Positions 1 to 11,689 of a DNA stretch of 64,000 nt are shown one piece after another. The stretch is taken from positions 310,001-374,000 of the forward strand of contig NZ_VXKJ01000043.1 in NCBI RefSeq assembly GCF_008693075.1, in the 5' to 3' direction. The notes under the pieces were generated by a model that did no database searches, was not told the DNA's origin, and saw only the letters and a list, made by a program, of their open reading frames with translations. Position 1 is the first letter of the stretch. Every line of letters begins with the position of its first letter. A program made the position numbers and the translations under genes. The stretch comes from Corynebacterium phocae. GTDB taxonomy: Bacteria; Actinomycetota; Actinomycetes; Mycobacteriales; Mycobacteriaceae.

Positions 1-1070
1 GTGAAGCCGGTCACGAGGAAGTCCAGGCACTGCCTAACCGCGTGGCCATCACCGCCCGCGGTGTGGTAATTACCCTCAACCCGTTCACCGGGGAGGAATT
101 AGGCAAGGCAGAAGTCCCGGGCAACCTGCAGCTTAGCCCCGCCGGTGATGGCCGCCACGTGCTTATCACCTCCGGAGAGCAAGTATCCGTCTTAGATGTG
201 GGACTAGTGGCCAAGCCACATGGGCAGCATTTCCATTACTACGTGGCACCCCCGGAGCTGTTGGATACAACTCTCAAAGCCCCGCACGCCGGGGCCATTA
301 ACAGCAATGAAGGCCACACCGCAGTCTTTTCTGACAGTACCGGGATAGTAAAAGTCTTTGAGTCCGCACACCTGGGAAACAAAGACTTAACCGAAGCCGC
401 TTTTGACACCGGAGCGGCCCACGCGGGCGTGGCGCTGCCGTTTGCTGACGGCACTGTTGTCACCAGCCGAGGCACCGATAGCCAACCCGCCGAGCTGGTT
501 CACATGGACCGCGCAGGCAGCGTCATAGGTTCCGGGCATCCTTGCCCAGAGGCATCCGGCGTGGCCACTGTCGCGCCCGGTGTTGCCGCATTCGGTTGCG
601 CGAAGGGCGTTGCGTTGTTTGCAGGGGGTAAATTTAGCACCGTGCCCCTGGAACCCGGAGCGAGCGATTTAGCCGGTTCGGCCGAATCTTCCGTGGTACT
701 TGCCGGAAACCCCGGGGCCCGCAGTTTCACACTGCTAGATACTAAAGAGCACAACGCTCGAACGGTCGAGCTGGATTCTGCTATCGGTCCCCATTCGCTG
801 GCCAGGGGCCCGTTGGGTGAGGCCCTGGTGCTTGCTTCTAACGGCACTCTCACTGTCTATGACGCGGACACAGGGCAGTATAAAGATTCTCTGCAGGCAA
901 CTGCCGCGTGGGATGACTCCGCCGCAGCAGCGCAGCTGATTTCGGCTGACGGTTACGCTTTCATCATCGATCCTGCTCAGCAAGAGCTAGTGGTGGTGGA
1001 TCTGCTTTCCTGGGATGAGCTCTACCGCCATCATCTAGACTTCGTTCCCGAAGATCTGGTGGTCCTCTAA
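1..1070 (+). CDS. aztD: AztD-like periplasmic zinc chaperone, beta-propeller, 5' end missing
   Basis: The reading frame is open from base 3 to a TAA at 1070, so the N-terminus (signal peptide and first blades) lies outside the window. The GTG at 42 is probably internal. The protein shows repeated beta-propeller-like segments. It also has histidine-rich signatures resembling zinc metallochaperone AztD: HFHYY near the start, PHAGA, AHAGVALP, then CPEASG and FGCAKGV. AztD proteins receive zinc in the periplasm and pass it to the AztC binding protein of the AztABC importer. I infer that aztABC may lie just left of the window. Alternative: a generic PQQ/WD40-like lipoprotein. The family call rests on motif memory, so it is moderately sure. 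It converges on ispE with a 26-bp gap. Confidence 0.62.
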   Translation, partial: EAGHEEVQALPNRVAITARGVVITLNPFTGEELGKAEVPGNLQLSPAGDGRHVLITSGEQVSVLDVGLVAKPHGQHFHYYVAPPELLDTTLKAPHAGAINSNEGHTAVFSDSTGIVKVFESAHLGNKDLTEAAFDTGAAHAGVALPFADGTVVTSRGTDSQPAELVHMDRAGSVIGSGHPCPEASGVATVAPGVAAFGCAKGVALFAGGKFSTVPLEPGASDLAGSAESSVVLAGNPGARSFTLLDTKEHNARTVELDSAIGPHSLARGPLGEALVLASNGTLTVYDADTGQYKDSLQATAAWDDSAAAAQLISADGYAFIIDPAQQELVVVDLLSWDELYRHHLDFVPEDLVVL

Positions 1071-1096
1071 ACCAGCCACATCTCATCACGCGGGGC

Positions 1097-2011
1097 TTAG
1101 CCCATCAGCGTAGCGCCCGGGGCGGGTCCGCTGGTGACCAGCCCGCGCGTACCACGATTGTCTGCGGTCACCTGCGCTACCACCTCGAAGGCGTCATCAG
1201 CGTCCGCGCACAAAAATGCGCAGGTAGGTCCGGACCCGGAAACTATTCCGGCCAGCGCGCCTGCGGATTTGCCTGTTTCTAGCACCTTGCGCAAATCCGG
1301 GCGCAGTGACAGCGCAGCTGGTTGCAAGTCATTGGCCAAGGCCCCCGCCAGCACGTGAGGATCGCCAGAGACCAGGGCCTGCGCCACGGTGCTGGTGTCC
1401 ATGCGCGCGGGGATGTCCCGGCCCGCAGCGCGAAGTTGGTCGAGCTTGCGGAAGACCTCCGGGGTGGACAAACCCCGGTCATTGGTGATGATTGCCCAGG
1501 TATAACGCCCCCGCGCCAGCATGGGGGTGAGGTTTTCGCCACGCCCAGTCCCCAGCGCGGTGCCTCCCATCAGCGTGAAGGGGACATCAGAGCCCAAGTG
1601 CGCCGCTAGCTCAAACAAGCTCTTCCGCGGGCACGCGGGCCGCCCGGTGGCGGTAGCAAAAGCAGTATTAGCCAGAACCAGCGTGGCGGCGGCGTCAGCG
1701 GATCCGCCGGCCATACCGCCGGCAGCGGGAATATTTTTCTCCAAGTGCAACGCGAACTCGGGTGCGCCCGGAAACTTCTCCGCGACCAGCAAAGCTGCCT
1801 TCCACGCCAGATTGCTGAAATCCGTGGGAACCCCGCCGGCGTGCGGCCCGGAGACGCTGATTCCAGAGGACCCCAGCTGCAGGGTGACCACATCGAAGAT
1901 ATCCAGAGATTGAAACACCGTGGCTAGCTCGTGGAAACCGTCGGGGCGGGCATCACCTACCCCAAGGTGCAGGTTTACCTTGGCATAGGCCCTAGCAGTA
2001 AACGTGGTCAT
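1097..2011 (-). CDS. ispE: 4-diphosphocytidyl-2-C-methyl-D-erythritol kinase
   Basis: Cytosolic GHMP kinase that phosphorylates the 2-hydroxyl of CDP-methylerythritol, step four of the MEP isoprenoid pathway. The 304-residue length is normal. The N-terminus [11 protein letters not shown] is the family's first motif, and the ATP-binding glycine loop [14 protein letters not shown] is at about residues 95-108. A late SGSGPTCAF segment is motif 3. Its ATG overlaps the rsmA stop by 4 bp (ATGA at 2008-2011), so translation is coupled. It is the last gene of the minus-strand series rpf2-rsmA-ispE, the usual corynebacterial order. Confidence 0.97.
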   Translation of the reverse strand: MTTFTARAYAKVNLHLGVGDARPDGFHELATVFQSLDIFDVVTLQLGSSGISVSGPHAGGVPTDFSNLAWKAALLVAEKFPGAPEFALHLEKNIPAAGGMAGGSADAAATLVLANTAFATATGRPACPRKSLFELAAHLGSDVPFTLMGGTALGTGRGENLTPMLARGRYTWAIITNDRGLSTPEVFRKLDQLRAAGRDIPARMDTSTVAQALVSGDPHVLAGALANDLQPAALSLRPDLRKVLETGKSAGALAGIVSGSGPTCAFLCADADDAFEVVAQVTADNRGTRGLVTSGPAPGATLMG

Positions 2012-2859
2012 TGCACACCAGCCAGCCGGACAAAGTCCTCTACCGCAATTTTTTCACCACGCTGCTTAGGGTCAATGTTGGCCGCCAAGAGAGCCTCCTC
2101 TGCGGCGGGCGCGGAGCCATAAAACCCAGCTAAGGCCGCGCGCAGGGTCTTGCGGCGCTGCGCAAAGGCGGCGTCAATGAGCGGGAATACTTCCTCCTTG
2201 GTCACGGGCCAGGGGTTAGCTTCAAAGCAATCTATGCGCACTAGCCCGGAGTCGATGTTGGGCGCCGGCCAGAATACGTTCTTGCCAATATTTCCGGCCT
2301 TGTACACGTTGCCGTAGTAGCTGGCCTTGACGCTGGGCACTCCGTAGACCTTGGACCCAGGTGAGGCGGCCAGCCGGTCAGCAACCTCCAATTGCACCAT
2401 GACTAGCACCCGCTTGATGGACGGAAACGTAGCTAGGAAGTGCAGAAGCACCGGTACGGAGACGTTATAGGGCAGGTTTGCCACCAAGGCCGTGGGAGCC
2501 TCTACATCTGCAGCGGTGGTTTTGAGGGCGTCTTTTTCAATGATCCTCATATTGCCTGCAACGCCGGGAGCCCGTTGCGTAACGGTCTGGGGCAAGCGCT
2601 GCGCCAAGCGGGGATCTATCTCCACGACGGTTAGGTCAGAGACAACTTCGAGCAACCCCAGGGTCAGCGACCCCAGGCCGGGACCAACCTCAACTACTTT
2701 GTCATCTGCTGAAAGCTCCGCAGCCGCCACGATCCGGCGGATGGTGTTTGGGTCGTGCAGGAAGTTTTGCCCCAGTTTCTTGGTAGGGGTCACATCCAGC
2801 TCGGACGCCAACGCGCGTATTTCTACAGGGCCCAACAAAGCCGCTACTGGTTCACTCAT
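2008..2859 (-). CDS. rsmA: 16S rRNA dimethyladenosine transferase RsmA (KsgA)
   Basis: Dimethylates the two adjacent adenosines in the 3'-terminal hairpin of 16S rRNA with S-adenosylmethionine during small-subunit maturation. The 283 residues include the start of motif [10 protein letters not shown] (about 27-36), the SAM loop [12 protein letters not shown] (about 55-67) and the catalytic motif IV NLPYNVS (about 128-135). The C-terminal helical domain is complete. It lies 21 bp downstream of the rpf2 stop and overlaps ispE by 4 bp, so one transcript is likely. Nothing is unusual in it. Confidence 0.97.
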   Translation of the reverse strand: MSEPVAALLGPVEIRALASELDVTPTKKLGQNFLHDPNTIRRIVAAAELSADDKVVEVGPGLGSLTLGLLEVVSDLTVVEIDPRLAQRLPQTVTQRAPGVAGNMRIIEKDALKTTAADVEAPTALVANLPYNVSVPVLLHFLATFPSIKRVLVMVQLEVADRLAASPGSKVYGVPSVKASYYGNVYKAGNIGKNVFWPAPNIDSGLVRIDCFEANPWPVTKEEVFPLIDAAFAQRRKTLRAALAGFYGSAPAAEEALLAANIDPKQRGEKIAVEDFVRLAGVQ

Positions 2860-2880
2860 GGCTACCAGCGTAGTAGACGG

Positions 2881-4167
<1,287 letters not shown>

Positions 4168-4370
4168 TTAGAGAACCCTGAAAACATTTGCCACACCCAC
4201 CACTTGAAACAAACCCCACCAGGGCTTTCCTCAGTGTGATTTTGAGCACACCCCAACCCCGCGAGGCATGCCGGCTCCACGAACTTCCCTGCGGTATACC
4301 GGCACAGCCAGTAAGTCCTACCGGGAGCCCCGGCGGCATGGCCCAGCTGGGACTCGAGCAATTGCCCTCG

Positions 4371-4487
4371 GGCTGGCCCGGCTCGGGTTGGCCCGGATCG
4401 GCTTGGCTCGGCTCGGCTTGACTCGACTCGGCTCGGCTTGACTCGGCTCGGCTTGGCTTGGCTCGGCTTGGCTCGGGTTGGTCGCGG
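4371..4487. repeat. Pentamer tandem repeat (CTCGG/CTTGG) abutting the tatD stop
   Basis: About 110 bp made almost wholly of alternating GGCTC and GGCTT pentamers with a few substitutions (GACTC, GGATC, GGGTT). It ends directly at the tatD stop codon (4488-4490). No open frame here looks coding. The remaining gap to rpf2 (4168-4370) holds no gene I can support. Such arrays are prone to slippage, so length should vary between strains. Confidence 0.8.
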
Positions 4488-5312
4488 CTAAACCCCGAAC
4501 ACGTCTGTGAAGGTAGGAGCCAAATCCTCAGCTAACTGCTGGACGCTGACACCGCGCACGTCCGCCACGCACTGCCAGGTGTGCCCGATAAGTGCGGGCT
4601 CGTTGCGCTGGCCACGGAAAGGCTCCGGGGTCATATAGGGGGCATCGGTCTCAATCAGCAGTTGGGAAGCCGGTGCCAGTCGCGCGGCCTCGCGTAGTTG
4701 CTCATTGCGCTTGAAAGTCACGTTGCCCGCAAAAGAAAGCACGTAACCGCGGTCCAACGCCTGCTTGGCCACCTCCAAGGGGGAGGAAAAACAATGCAAC
4801 ATGACCTTCTTTTGTTCCGGGACGGTAGCTAGCACGCGAAGCAAGTCCGCGTCCGCCTCCCGGTTGTGAATCATCAGCGTCTTGCCCACCCGGGCGGCCA
4901 GCCCCGCGTGCCACCGCAACGCCTCTTCCTGCACCTCCAGCGGCGCGGTATCCTCCGGAGAGTGCTTAATCCAGTAGGTATCTAGCCCCGTCTCCCCCAC
5001 TGCCACGCAGTCCGGATCCTGGGCCAGCTGCTCTAATTCCGCACGGGCGGCGTCATCAAGCTGCCCGGCGCGCGTGGGGTGAATGGCCACCGCCGCAAAA
5101 ACGTCCGGAAATTGCCGCGCGGTCTCTACCACCGCGCGGGATTCCTCCATATCGTCACCAACAGTGACCATACGGGTCACGCCGGCAGCGCGGGCGCGCT
5201 CCACCAGAGCGGCGTCGCTGTCTTTGTGGGAGTAGAGGTGAGTGTGGGCGTCAAAGATATTGTGCAATCCATCGACAGGCACGGGCTGGGGGCGGCGCTT
5301 CTTTTTAGACAT
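4488..5312 (-). CDS. tatD: TatD-family metal-dependent deoxyribonuclease
   Basis: TIM-barrel metallohydrolase of the TatD/YcfH family, implicated in DNA 3' end processing and repair. The protein starts MSKKKRRPQP and is 274 residues long. The metal-binding motif FDAHTHLYS is at about 22-30, the glutamate segment GETGLDTYW is near 110, MIHNREA follows, then MLHCFSS and ETDAPYM, all in the family order. The start at 5312 is preceded by TAGACT seven bases upstream, so the mRNA is probably leaderless. An upstream frame extending to 5456 runs through the divergent gene and was rejected. It sits between metG and rpf2 as in C. glutamicum. Confidence 0.95.
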   Translation of the reverse strand: MSKKKRRPQPVPVDGLHNIFDAHTHLYSHKDSDAALVERARAAGVTRMVTVGDDMEESRAVVETARQFPDVFAAVAIHPTRAGQLDDAARAELEQLAQDPDCVAVGETGLDTYWIKHSPEDTAPLEVQEEALRWHAGLAARVGKTLMIHNREADADLLRVLATVPEQKKVMLHCFSSPLEVAKQALDRGYVLSFAGNVTFKRNEQLREAARLAPASQLLIETDAPYMTPEPFRGQRNEPALIGHTWQCVADVRGVSVQQLAEDLAPTFTDVFGV

Positions 5313-5333
5313 GTGGACTAGTCTAAGACCATG
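5310..5333. promoter_or_regulatory. Bidirectional leaderless promoter with overlapping palindromic -10 elements
   Basis: The start codons of tatD (minus, 5312) and the acetyltransferase (plus, 5331) are only 18 bp apart. The plus -10 TAGTCT (5319-5324) and the minus -10 TAGACT (5325-5320) overlap on the palindrome GACTAGTC (5316-5323). Six and seven bases respectively separate them from the start codons. Both transcripts would begin at their start codon. Confidence 0.6.
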
Positions 5334-5813
5334 CAAATCAGAAAGGCCACTTTGGCGGATGTGCCCGCCATGACAGAGATTTTTAATTGGGCAATTAGGG
5401 AAACCACCTTCGTCTTCCGCAAGGTTGAGGCCACCGTGGCTGAGCGCGAGGAACACTTCCGCTCAGTAGAGGGATACCCATACTTGGTGGTGGAAACCGA
5501 CCGCGTGATGGGCTTTGCCCTGCTCCAGCCCCACAACGACCCCCGGCGGTGGGATGGGTGCTTTGAAGACAGTATCTACATTGACCCCGCTGGCCACGGC
5601 CAAGGACTGGGCAAGCACTTGCTCAGCGCCCTCGTGGAGGAAGCGCGCCAGGATGAGCGCATTCACACCGTGCTAGCGCTCATTTGCGGCAATAACCCAG
5701 CCTCCGTGGCGCTGCACGAAAAGCTGGGTTTTAAAAAGAGCGGCTACCTCCGCGAGCTATCTTTCAAGCACGGCCAGTGGCTAGATCTCAACTACCTGCA
5801 GCTGATGGTCTAG
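5331..5813 (+). CDS. GNAT N-acetyltransferase, phosphinothricin acetyltransferase-like
   Basis: Acetyl-CoA-dependent N-acetyltransferase of the Pat/MnaT type. Members acetylate phosphinothricin, methionine sulfoximine or methionine analogues. The 160-residue length is typical. It opens [17 protein letters not shown] with the family [10 protein letters not shown] strand. The acetyl-CoA loop [11 protein letters not shown] is at about 87-97, and the C-terminal signature is [17 protein letters not shown]. The start has no Shine-Dalgarno but a TAGTCT -10 six bases before it. Its TAG overlaps the metG stop within the palindrome CTAG (5810-5813). The substrate cannot be deduced. Confidence 0.9.
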   Translation: MQIRKATLADVPAMTEIFNWAIRETTFVFRKVEATVAEREEHFRSVEGYPYLVVETDRVMGFALLQPHNDPRRWDGCFEDSIYIDPAGHGQGLGKHLLSALVEEARQDERIHTVLALICGNNPASVALHEKLGFKKSGYLRELSFKHGQWLDLNYLQLMV

Positions 5814-7642
5814 CTTACCGGCGCCCACTCCGGCCCGGTCTCCCCCAACTCCGGGTCCAACTTGGCTACTAGCGGCTTGGGCTTGGACAGCGGGGTACCG
5901 GGCTCCACGTCCACGCGGGACCAGGTGGCCTGCTGCGCGGTGTAGTCCCCGGTGATAATTGGGTAGGAATGGCCCTCCGGCGGGAGGTTTACGCCCACTA
6001 GTTCAACCGGGATGTTGTCTGTGACTTCCCTAATTTCCGGCTGCGCGGCCCACACCCCGGTGCGACCCAGGGTCTCATGCACTTTCTGCGCAGTAAAGGG
6101 AAGGAACGGGGTGAGCATAACGTTGCAGTCGGAGACCACCTGCAGCGCGGTCCACAGTACGGTGGCAAGGCGCTCGCGTTGGGAGTCATCCTTGGCCAGT
6201 TTCCACGGCTCCATGGCCGCGATGTAGGCGTTGGCCTCCCCCACCACGTGCATGGCTGCGCCGATAGCCTGCTTGAAGCGGGAATGCTCCAGGTGTTGGC
6301 CGGCCTCTTCGAAGGCCTTGTGAGCCAGATCCAAGATGGCTTTGTCTTCTTCGGTGAGTGCCGCCGGGGCGGGCACCTCACCAAAGTTCTTGTGCGCCAT
6401 AGACACCGTCCGGTTGACCAGGTTGCCCCAGCCATTGGCCAGCTCATTGTTGATACGGCGTACAAACTCATCCCAGGTGAAGTCCGTGTCATTATTTTCT
6501 GGGCCGGCCACCGCAATGAAATAGCGCAGGGCGTCCGGGCCAAATTCCTTGAGGAAGTCCTTGACGTAGATAACTACGCCCTTGGAGGAGGAGAACTTGG
6601 AACCGGACATGGTCAGGTATTCCGAGGACACAATTTCGGTAGGCAGGTTCAGCTCCCCGTAAGCGTGGGTAGTCCCGCCCTTGGCTCCCTTGCCCGCGTA
6701 GCCCAGAAGCTCCGCCGGCCAGATCTGGGAGTGGAAGGTGATGTTGTCTTTGCCTTGGAAGTAATAGTGCTTGGCTTCCGGGTTCTGCCAGAAATCCTTC
6801 CACGCCTCCGGGTTACCGGTGCGGTGGGCCCACTCGATGGATGAGGACAGGTAGCCGATGACGGCGTCAAACCACACGTAGAGCTTCTTGGCGTTGTTGT
6901 CCTGCCAGCCTTCCACCGGGATGGGGATTCCCCAGTCAATATCGCGCGTCATGGTGCGCGGGCGCATGTCCTCTAACAGGTTGAGGGAGAACTTCAATAC
7001 GTTGGGCCGCCAATCCTCACGGGTGCGCAGCCAGGACTCCAACGCTTTCTTTACTGCCGGGAGATCTAGCAAGAAGTGCTCAGTTTCGATGAACTCTGGG
7101 GTCTCACCGTTAATCTTGGACACCGGGTTGATAAGGTCCACCGGGTCTAGCTGGTTACCGCAGTTATCGCATTGGTCCCCCCGGGCGCCATCGGCACCGC
7201 ACAGCGGGCAGGTTCCCTCAATGTAGCGGTCCGGCAGCGTGCGGCCGGTAGAAGGAGAGATTGCCCCCTGGGTGGTTTCTTTAATCATGTAGCCGTTGGC
7301 GTAAAGGCCCTTGAACAGCTCCTGTACCACGGCGTAGTGGTTGCGGGTGGTGGTGCGGGTGAACATGTCATAGGTAAGGCCCAGACCGGCCAGGTCCCCC
7401 ACAATCTGGCGGTTGTAGCGGTCAGCGAGCTCGCGGACTGTCACGCCCTCCTTGTCAGCCTGTACCAACAGTGGCGTTCCGTGCTCATCGGTGCCGGAGA
7501 CCATGAGCACCTTGTCACCGCGCATTCGTTTAAAGCGCGCAAAGACATCGGAGGGAACGCCAAAACCAGCCACGTGTCCAATATGGCGGGGGCCGTTCGC
7601 GTACGGCCAGGCAACGTTTACTACTACATGATCGGAAGTCAT
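5810..7642 (-). CDS. metG: Methionyl-tRNA synthetase
   Basis: Charges initiator and elongator tRNA-Met with methionine in the cytosol. Class I synthetase of 610 residues from the ATG at 7642. The HIGH motif lies in [10 protein letters not shown] near residue 15. A zinc knuckle reads [17 protein letters not shown] (about 140-160). The KMSKS loop appears as KFSSSKG (about 335). The anticodon-binding helical domain follows. The tRNA-binding C-terminal extension of some bacterial enzymes is absent, as is usual for the actinobacterial form. An alternative ATG nine codons upstream (7669) lacks family support, and TAGAGT lies seven bases before the chosen ATG, suggesting a leaderless start. Confidence 0.97.
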   Translation of the reverse strand: MTSDHVVVNVAWPYANGPRHIGHVAGFGVPSDVFARFKRMRGDKVLMVSGTDEHGTPLLVQADKEGVTVRELADRYNRQIVGDLAGLGLTYDMFTRTTTRNHYAVVQELFKGLYANGYMIKETTQGAISPSTGRTLPDRYIEGTCPLCGADGARGDQCDNCGNQLDPVDLINPVSKINGETPEFIETEHFLLDLPAVKKALESWLRTREDWRPNVLKFSLNLLEDMRPRTMTRDIDWGIPIPVEGWQDNNAKKLYVWFDAVIGYLSSSIEWAHRTGNPEAWKDFWQNPEAKHYYFQGKDNITFHSQIWPAELLGYAGKGAKGGTTHAYGELNLPTEIVSSEYLTMSGSKFSSSKGVVIYVKDFLKEFGPDALRYFIAVAGPENNDTDFTWDEFVRRINNELANGWGNLVNRTVSMAHKNFGEVPAPAALTEEDKAILDLAHKAFEEAGQHLEHSRFKQAIGAAMHVVGEANAYIAAMEPWKLAKDDSQRERLATVLWTALQVVSDCNVMLTPFLPFTAQKVHETLGRTGVWAAQPEIREVTDNIPVELVGVNLPPEGHSYPIITGDYTAQQATWSRVDVEPGTPLSKPKPLVAKLDPELGETGPEWAPVS

Positions 7643-7680
7643 GGCCTCTACTCTATCGAAGGTGGCCAAAAACGCAGAAC

Positions 7681-7706
7681 AGCACCCGCCGGTTGGGGCG
7701 GGTGCT
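7681..7706 (-). terminator. Intrinsic terminator after the first BCCT gene
   Basis: A 10-bp perfect stem, AGCACCCGCC pairing with GGCGGGTGCT around a GGTTGG loop. On the minus strand a TTTTT tract follows about 7 bases past the hairpin. It lies 49 bp beyond the stop of the BCCT gene and just before metG. Confidence 0.8.
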
Positions 7707-7754
7707 ACTTAAGCGTGCGAAGATTCAGCGCGGCTAAGGGCGGCTTGCCGGGAG

Positions 7755-9602
7755 CTATTTCTCCGCGCGGCGTGGCCGCTTCAACAGCTCAGCGCGGCGG
7801 CGCTTAACTTCTTTTTCGCGTTGGTGCTCACGGTGCAGGCGGCGTTCGCGGGCCAGCTTGCGGGTATAGGCCTGGGCCTCCCGGTGTTCAATGTAAATGA
7901 CGTCGCTGCGCAGGTCTTTGACAATGGAAAACATCAGCAAGACGAGGATGAGCAAGAATGGCGATGCCACCACAATGGTCACCGTCTGCAGGTTGCCCAG
8001 CACGTCCTCACCGGAAAGCAGGAGGGTTAGGCCCACTGCGGCCGTGAGGCAGCCCCAGATGGCGGACAGCCAAGGCTTGGCGTTGACCGCGCCGTTCTGG
8101 GACATCGAACCCATCACGGTCGAAGCTGAGTCAGCGGAAGTAATAAAGAAGGTGGACAGCAAGATAACGGCTATGATTCCGGCAACGAACCCGCCAGGGA
8201 AACTCTGCAGGAGGTTAAACAGCTCTTCCTGGGTAGTCTCACCCGTGATGGATTGTCCCAACTGCTCCAAGTGGATAGCGGTGCCACCGAAGATGGCAAA
8301 CCATACCGTGGATACGGCGGTGGGGATAAACATCACGCACAGGCAGAACTCCCGGACGGAGCGGCCACGGGAGATACGCGCCAGGAACATGCCCACGAAT
8401 GGGGACCAGGAAATCCACCACGCCCAGTAGAAGATGGTCCAACCGGACAGCCACTCAGCGGCCTCTCCGTTATTGGACTCAGCGGTGCGGCCAACCATCT
8501 CCGCGAACTGGTCCATGTAGTTACCTACGGAACCAGGGATGAGGTTCAAGATGGTGATGGTGGGGCCAAAGACAAAAACGAAGATGGCTAGCAGCGCGGC
8601 CAGCACCATGTTGGCGTTGGACACGTATTGGATACCCTTGCCCACACCAGACATAGCGGAGACCAGGAACGCCAGGGTAAGGACCAGGACGATCCCCACG
8701 ACTATGGAGTCGGATGGGTTGTCGATAATCCCAGAGGCCGCCAGGCCGGCACGGATCTGGGTGGAGCCCAAGCCCAGCGAGGCCGCGGTGCCAAACACGG
8801 TAGAAATAATGGCCATGATGTCAATCAGGCTTCCCAAAGGGCCGTTGGCGCGGCGCTCACCAAGCAGCGGGATGAATGCCTGGCTGATGAGCTGCTTACG
8901 GCCGAGGCGGAAAGTGGAGTAGGCCAGCGCCAGACCCACGATGGCGTAAATACCCCAACCGTGGAGCGTCCAGTGGAACATGGTGGTGGCAAGCGAGGTG
9001 CCCACTTCCCCCGGCTGGTGGCCAGGAACGCCGTTGCGGTAGTAATTCAGGGGCTCAGAGGCACCGTAGAACATCAGGCCAATGCCCATGCCGGCGGCAA
9101 ACATCATAGCCACCCACGAAGGAGTGGAAAATTCTGGGTCCTCATCCACGTTGCCTAACCGGATGGAGCCAAACTTGGAAAAAGCGATGGCGATGACAAA
9201 ACCCACGAATACGGTGCCAAAGAACAGGTATGCCCACCCGAAGGTATCTATAACATACTCCAGGCCCATACCGGCGTACTGGGCAAAATTATCCGAGGCT
9301 AGCAGCCCCCAGGCCACCACGGCGAGGATGGCAGAGGCGGCAATGATGGTGATAGGCCAGTTGACAGGCTGATCATCCTCGCGTGAGGTATCCCGCTTAG
9401 CCTCTTCCTCCAGCTTCTCATAGTCCAGATCCTCAGCCTCAAGGATGTCTTGCAGCTCAGTGTGCGCGCTGCGTGAATCTAGCTCCTCATCCACCAAGGC
9501 ATAGGATTCATCATGGTCTTCCACTAGCCGCGAGTGGGGCGCTTTCACCGACTTTGCGTCTGTTTCCAGCGGAAATGTTCCGTTATCTTCCGATTTTGTC
9601 AT
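7755..9602 (-). CDS. BCCT-family osmolyte carrier, BetP-like (copy 1)
   Basis: Secondary, probably sodium-coupled carrier for compatible solutes such as glycine betaine. The 615 residues show a long acidic N-terminal tail (about 1-90), twelve predicted membrane segments, the flexible glycine helix [11 protein letters not shown] (about 165-175), the aromatic box [11 protein letters not shown] (near 390-400), [10 protein letters not shown], and a basic arginine-rich C-terminus after YIEHREAQ. In C. glutamicum BetP the equivalent C-terminus senses potassium and membrane state. It lies 183 bp downstream of copy 2, separated from it by a terminator. Close relatives include EctP and LcoP, so the substrate range is uncertain. 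Confidence 0.92.
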   Translation of the reverse strand: MTKSEDNGTFPLETDAKSVKAPHSRLVEDHDESYALVDEELDSRSAHTELQDILEAEDLDYEKLEEEAKRDTSREDDQPVNWPITIIAASAILAVVAWGLLASDNFAQYAGMGLEYVIDTFGWAYLFFGTVFVGFVIAIAFSKFGSIRLGNVDEDPEFSTPSWVAMMFAAGMGIGLMFYGASEPLNYYRNGVPGHQPGEVGTSLATTMFHWTLHGWGIYAIVGLALAYSTFRLGRKQLISQAFIPLLGERRANGPLGSLIDIMAIISTVFGTAASLGLGSTQIRAGLAASGIIDNPSDSIVVGIVLVLTLAFLVSAMSGVGKGIQYVSNANMVLAALLAIFVFVFGPTITILNLIPGSVGNYMDQFAEMVGRTAESNNGEAAEWLSGWTIFYWAWWISWSPFVGMFLARISRGRSVREFCLCVMFIPTAVSTVWFAIFGGTAIHLEQLGQSITGETTQEELFNLLQSFPGGFVAGIIAVILLSTFFITSADSASTVMGSMSQNGAVNAKPWLSAIWGCLTAAVGLTLLLSGEDVLGNLQTVTIVVASPFLLILVLLMFSIVKDLRSDVIYIEHREAQAYTRKLARERRLHREHQREKEVKRRRAELLKRPRRAEK

Positions 9603-9721
9603 ACTTAATAGAATGAGGGCAAAAGTGTTTTACTCCAAATTGATGTGACTTATTGCACACCATTGGCGTGCGCTGCATTTTCTTGGACGTAGGACAGCTT
9701 TTCTTAAATAAAAACGACAAA

Positions 9722-9748
9722 AGCACCTGCCCTTTTAGGGCAAGTGCT
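9722..9748 (-). terminator. Intrinsic terminator between the two BCCT genes
   Basis: AGCACCTGCCC pairs with GGGCAAGTGCT around a TTTTA loop, with one mismatch. On the minus strand the hairpin is followed by a T-rich stretch. It ends the 9786-11642 gene, so copy 1 needs its own promoter in 9603-9721. Confidence 0.75.
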
Positions 9749-9785
9749 CAGGTCAGGATACTTAAATTCAAATTAAACTAAAAGT

Positions 9786-11642
9786 TTAATCCTTCTGATG
9801 GTGCCCCAACTTCAAACGCTCCGCGCGACGGCGCTTGAGCGCTTCCGCCCGCTGCTGTTCGCGGTGCAGGCGGCGTTCACGAGCCAGCTTGCGCTGGAAC
9901 GCCTGCGACTCACGGTACTCAAGGTAGATGATGTCACTTCTTAGATCCTTGAAGATTGAGAACATCAAACCGATGATGATGAGAAGGAATGGAGATGCCA
10001 CCACGATGGTCACGGTCTGCAAGTTCGAAAGTGCAGCCTCACCGGAAAGCAGCAGGGTTAGGCCTACCGCAGCGGTGAGCACGCCCCACATGGCCGATAG
10101 CCATGCCTTCGCGGTAACCGCGCCGTTCTGGGACATGGATCCCATCACGGTGGAAGCGGAGTCCGCAGAGGTGATGAAGAACGTGGAGAGCAAGACCAAA
10201 GCTACTAGTCCGGCGATAAATCCGCCCGGGTAGTTCTGCAACAGGTTAAACAGCTCTTCCTGGGTGGTCTCACCGGAGATGGAATTATTTGCCTGCTCCA
10301 GGTGAATAGCCGTACCGCCGAAGATAGCAAACCAGATGGTGGAAACACCGGCGGGAACCAGCATCACGGACAGGCAGAATTCCCGGACGGAGCGGCCGCG
10401 GGAGATACGCGCCAGGAACATGCCCACGAATGGGGACCAGGAAATCCACCACGCCCAGTAGAAGATGGTCCAACCGGACAGCCACTCAGCGGCCTCACCG
10501 TTATTGGACTCAGCCGTGCGGCCAATCATCTCAGTAAAGGAATTCAAGTAGTTACCAATGGTGCCCGGGATCAGGTTAAGGATGGACACGGTAGGGCCAA
10601 CAATAAACACGAAGATTGCTAGCAGTACAGCCAACACCATGTTGGCGTTGGAGATGTACTGGATGCCCTTGCCCACACCGGACATAGCGGAAATTAGGAA
10701 GCCCAGGGTCAAGACCAGGACAATTCCAATGACTACATTGTCAGTAGGGTTTTCCACCACGCCGGAGGCCTCCAGGCCCGCGCGGATCTGGGTAGCACCG
10801 ATTCCTAGGGAAGCGGCGGTACCGAACACGGTGGCAATAATGGACAGCACGTCAATGAGGGTGCCCACTGGGCCGTTGGCACCGCGCTCGCCCAGGAGGG
10901 GAACGAAGGCCTGGCTGAGCAGCTGCTTGCGGCCCATACGGAAGGTCGAGTACGCGATGGCCAGACCCACAATGGCGTAGACCGCCCAGGGGTGCAAAGT
11001 CCAGTGGAACATGGCGGTGGCCATGGAGGTTCCCACCTCACTCGGGCCGTGGCCCGGCACGCCATTCTTGTAGTAGTTCAGGGGCTCGGAGGCACCGTAG
11101 AACATCAGGCCAATGCCCATGCCGGCAGCGAACATCATGGCAATCCACGATGTCGTGGAAAATTCCGGCTGCTCATCGATCTCACCCAAGCGGATGGCGC
11201 CGAACTTAGAGAAAGCAATGCCAATGACAAAGACAACGAAGACGGTGCCAAACAGCACAAAGGCCCAGCCAAAGGTGTCCATCACAAAGCCCAGACTTTG
11301 GCCGGCAAAATCAGCGAAGTGATCCGGGGCCAGCAGGCCCCAGGCCACAACCGCCACCACAACGGCGGCAGCGATGGCGGTAATCCCCCAGTTGACTGGG
11401 GTGTCTTCGTCTTTATCCAGCTCATCGGCAGCAGAGCTGTCAATTTGGCTGTAGTGAATGTCTTTAGCGGCGAGCAGATCTTGGAGTTCGCTGTGCGCGC
11501 TCCGGGAATCCAACGCCTCGTCCACGGTGTCGTACGCGGTTGCGTGACCGTCAGCCAAGTCAGCCTCGGGAGCCCGCACCGCGGTACCGTCCGCGATTTC
11601 AGATCTATCCGATCTTGATAAGTTGTTTTCTGGATTAGTCAT
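9786..11642 (-). CDS. betP: BCCT-family osmolyte carrier, BetP-like (copy 2)
   Basis: Paralog of the neighbouring carrier with the same length (618 residues) and the same motif order. These include an acidic N-tail with the shared [11 protein letters not shown] segment, [11 protein letters not shown], the WTIFYWAWW aromatic region, [10 protein letters not shown] and a basic C-tail ([15 protein letters not shown]). C. glutamicum BetP imports glycine betaine with two Na+ under hyperosmotic stress. Gene order next to rsmI and pmt matches the betP position in that species, so I favour this copy as the ortholog. Its upstream region carries a 22-bp tandem repeat (11690-11733) and an MtrA-like box (11815-11832), whereas copy 1 has neither. 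Confidence 0.92.
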   Translation of the reverse strand: MTNPENNLSRSDRSEIADGTAVRAPEADLADGHATAYDTVDEALDSRSAHSELQDLLAAKDIHYSQIDSSAADELDKDEDTPVNWGITAIAAAVVVAVVAWGLLAPDHFADFAGQSLGFVMDTFGWAFVLFGTVFVVFVIGIAFSKFGAIRLGEIDEQPEFSTTSWIAMMFAAGMGIGLMFYGASEPLNYYKNGVPGHGPSEVGTSMATAMFHWTLHPWAVYAIVGLAIAYSTFRMGRKQLLSQAFVPLLGERGANGPVGTLIDVLSIIATVFGTAASLGIGATQIRAGLEASGVVENPTDNVVIGIVLVLTLGFLISAMSGVGKGIQYISNANMVLAVLLAIFVFIVGPTVSILNLIPGTIGNYLNSFTEMIGRTAESNNGEAAEWLSGWTIFYWAWWISWSPFVGMFLARISRGRSVREFCLSVMLVPAGVSTIWFAIFGGTAIHLEQANNSISGETTQEELFNLLQNYPGGFIAGLVALVLLSTFFITSADSASTVMGSMSQNGAVTAKAWLSAMWGVLTAAVGLTLLLSGEAALSNLQTVTIVVASPFLLIIIGLMFSIFKDLRSDIIYLEYRESQAFQRKLARERRLHREQQRAEALKRRRAERLKLGHHQKD

Positions 11643-11689
11643 GCGTAACAGGGTGGTGTGCCAACGCGATTAGTTCAAGTTGGAAGCCA

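Noticed and set aside
6077-6844. A 255-codon plus-strand frame opposite metG
   Set aside because: Complete overlap with conserved metG and no recognisable motif.
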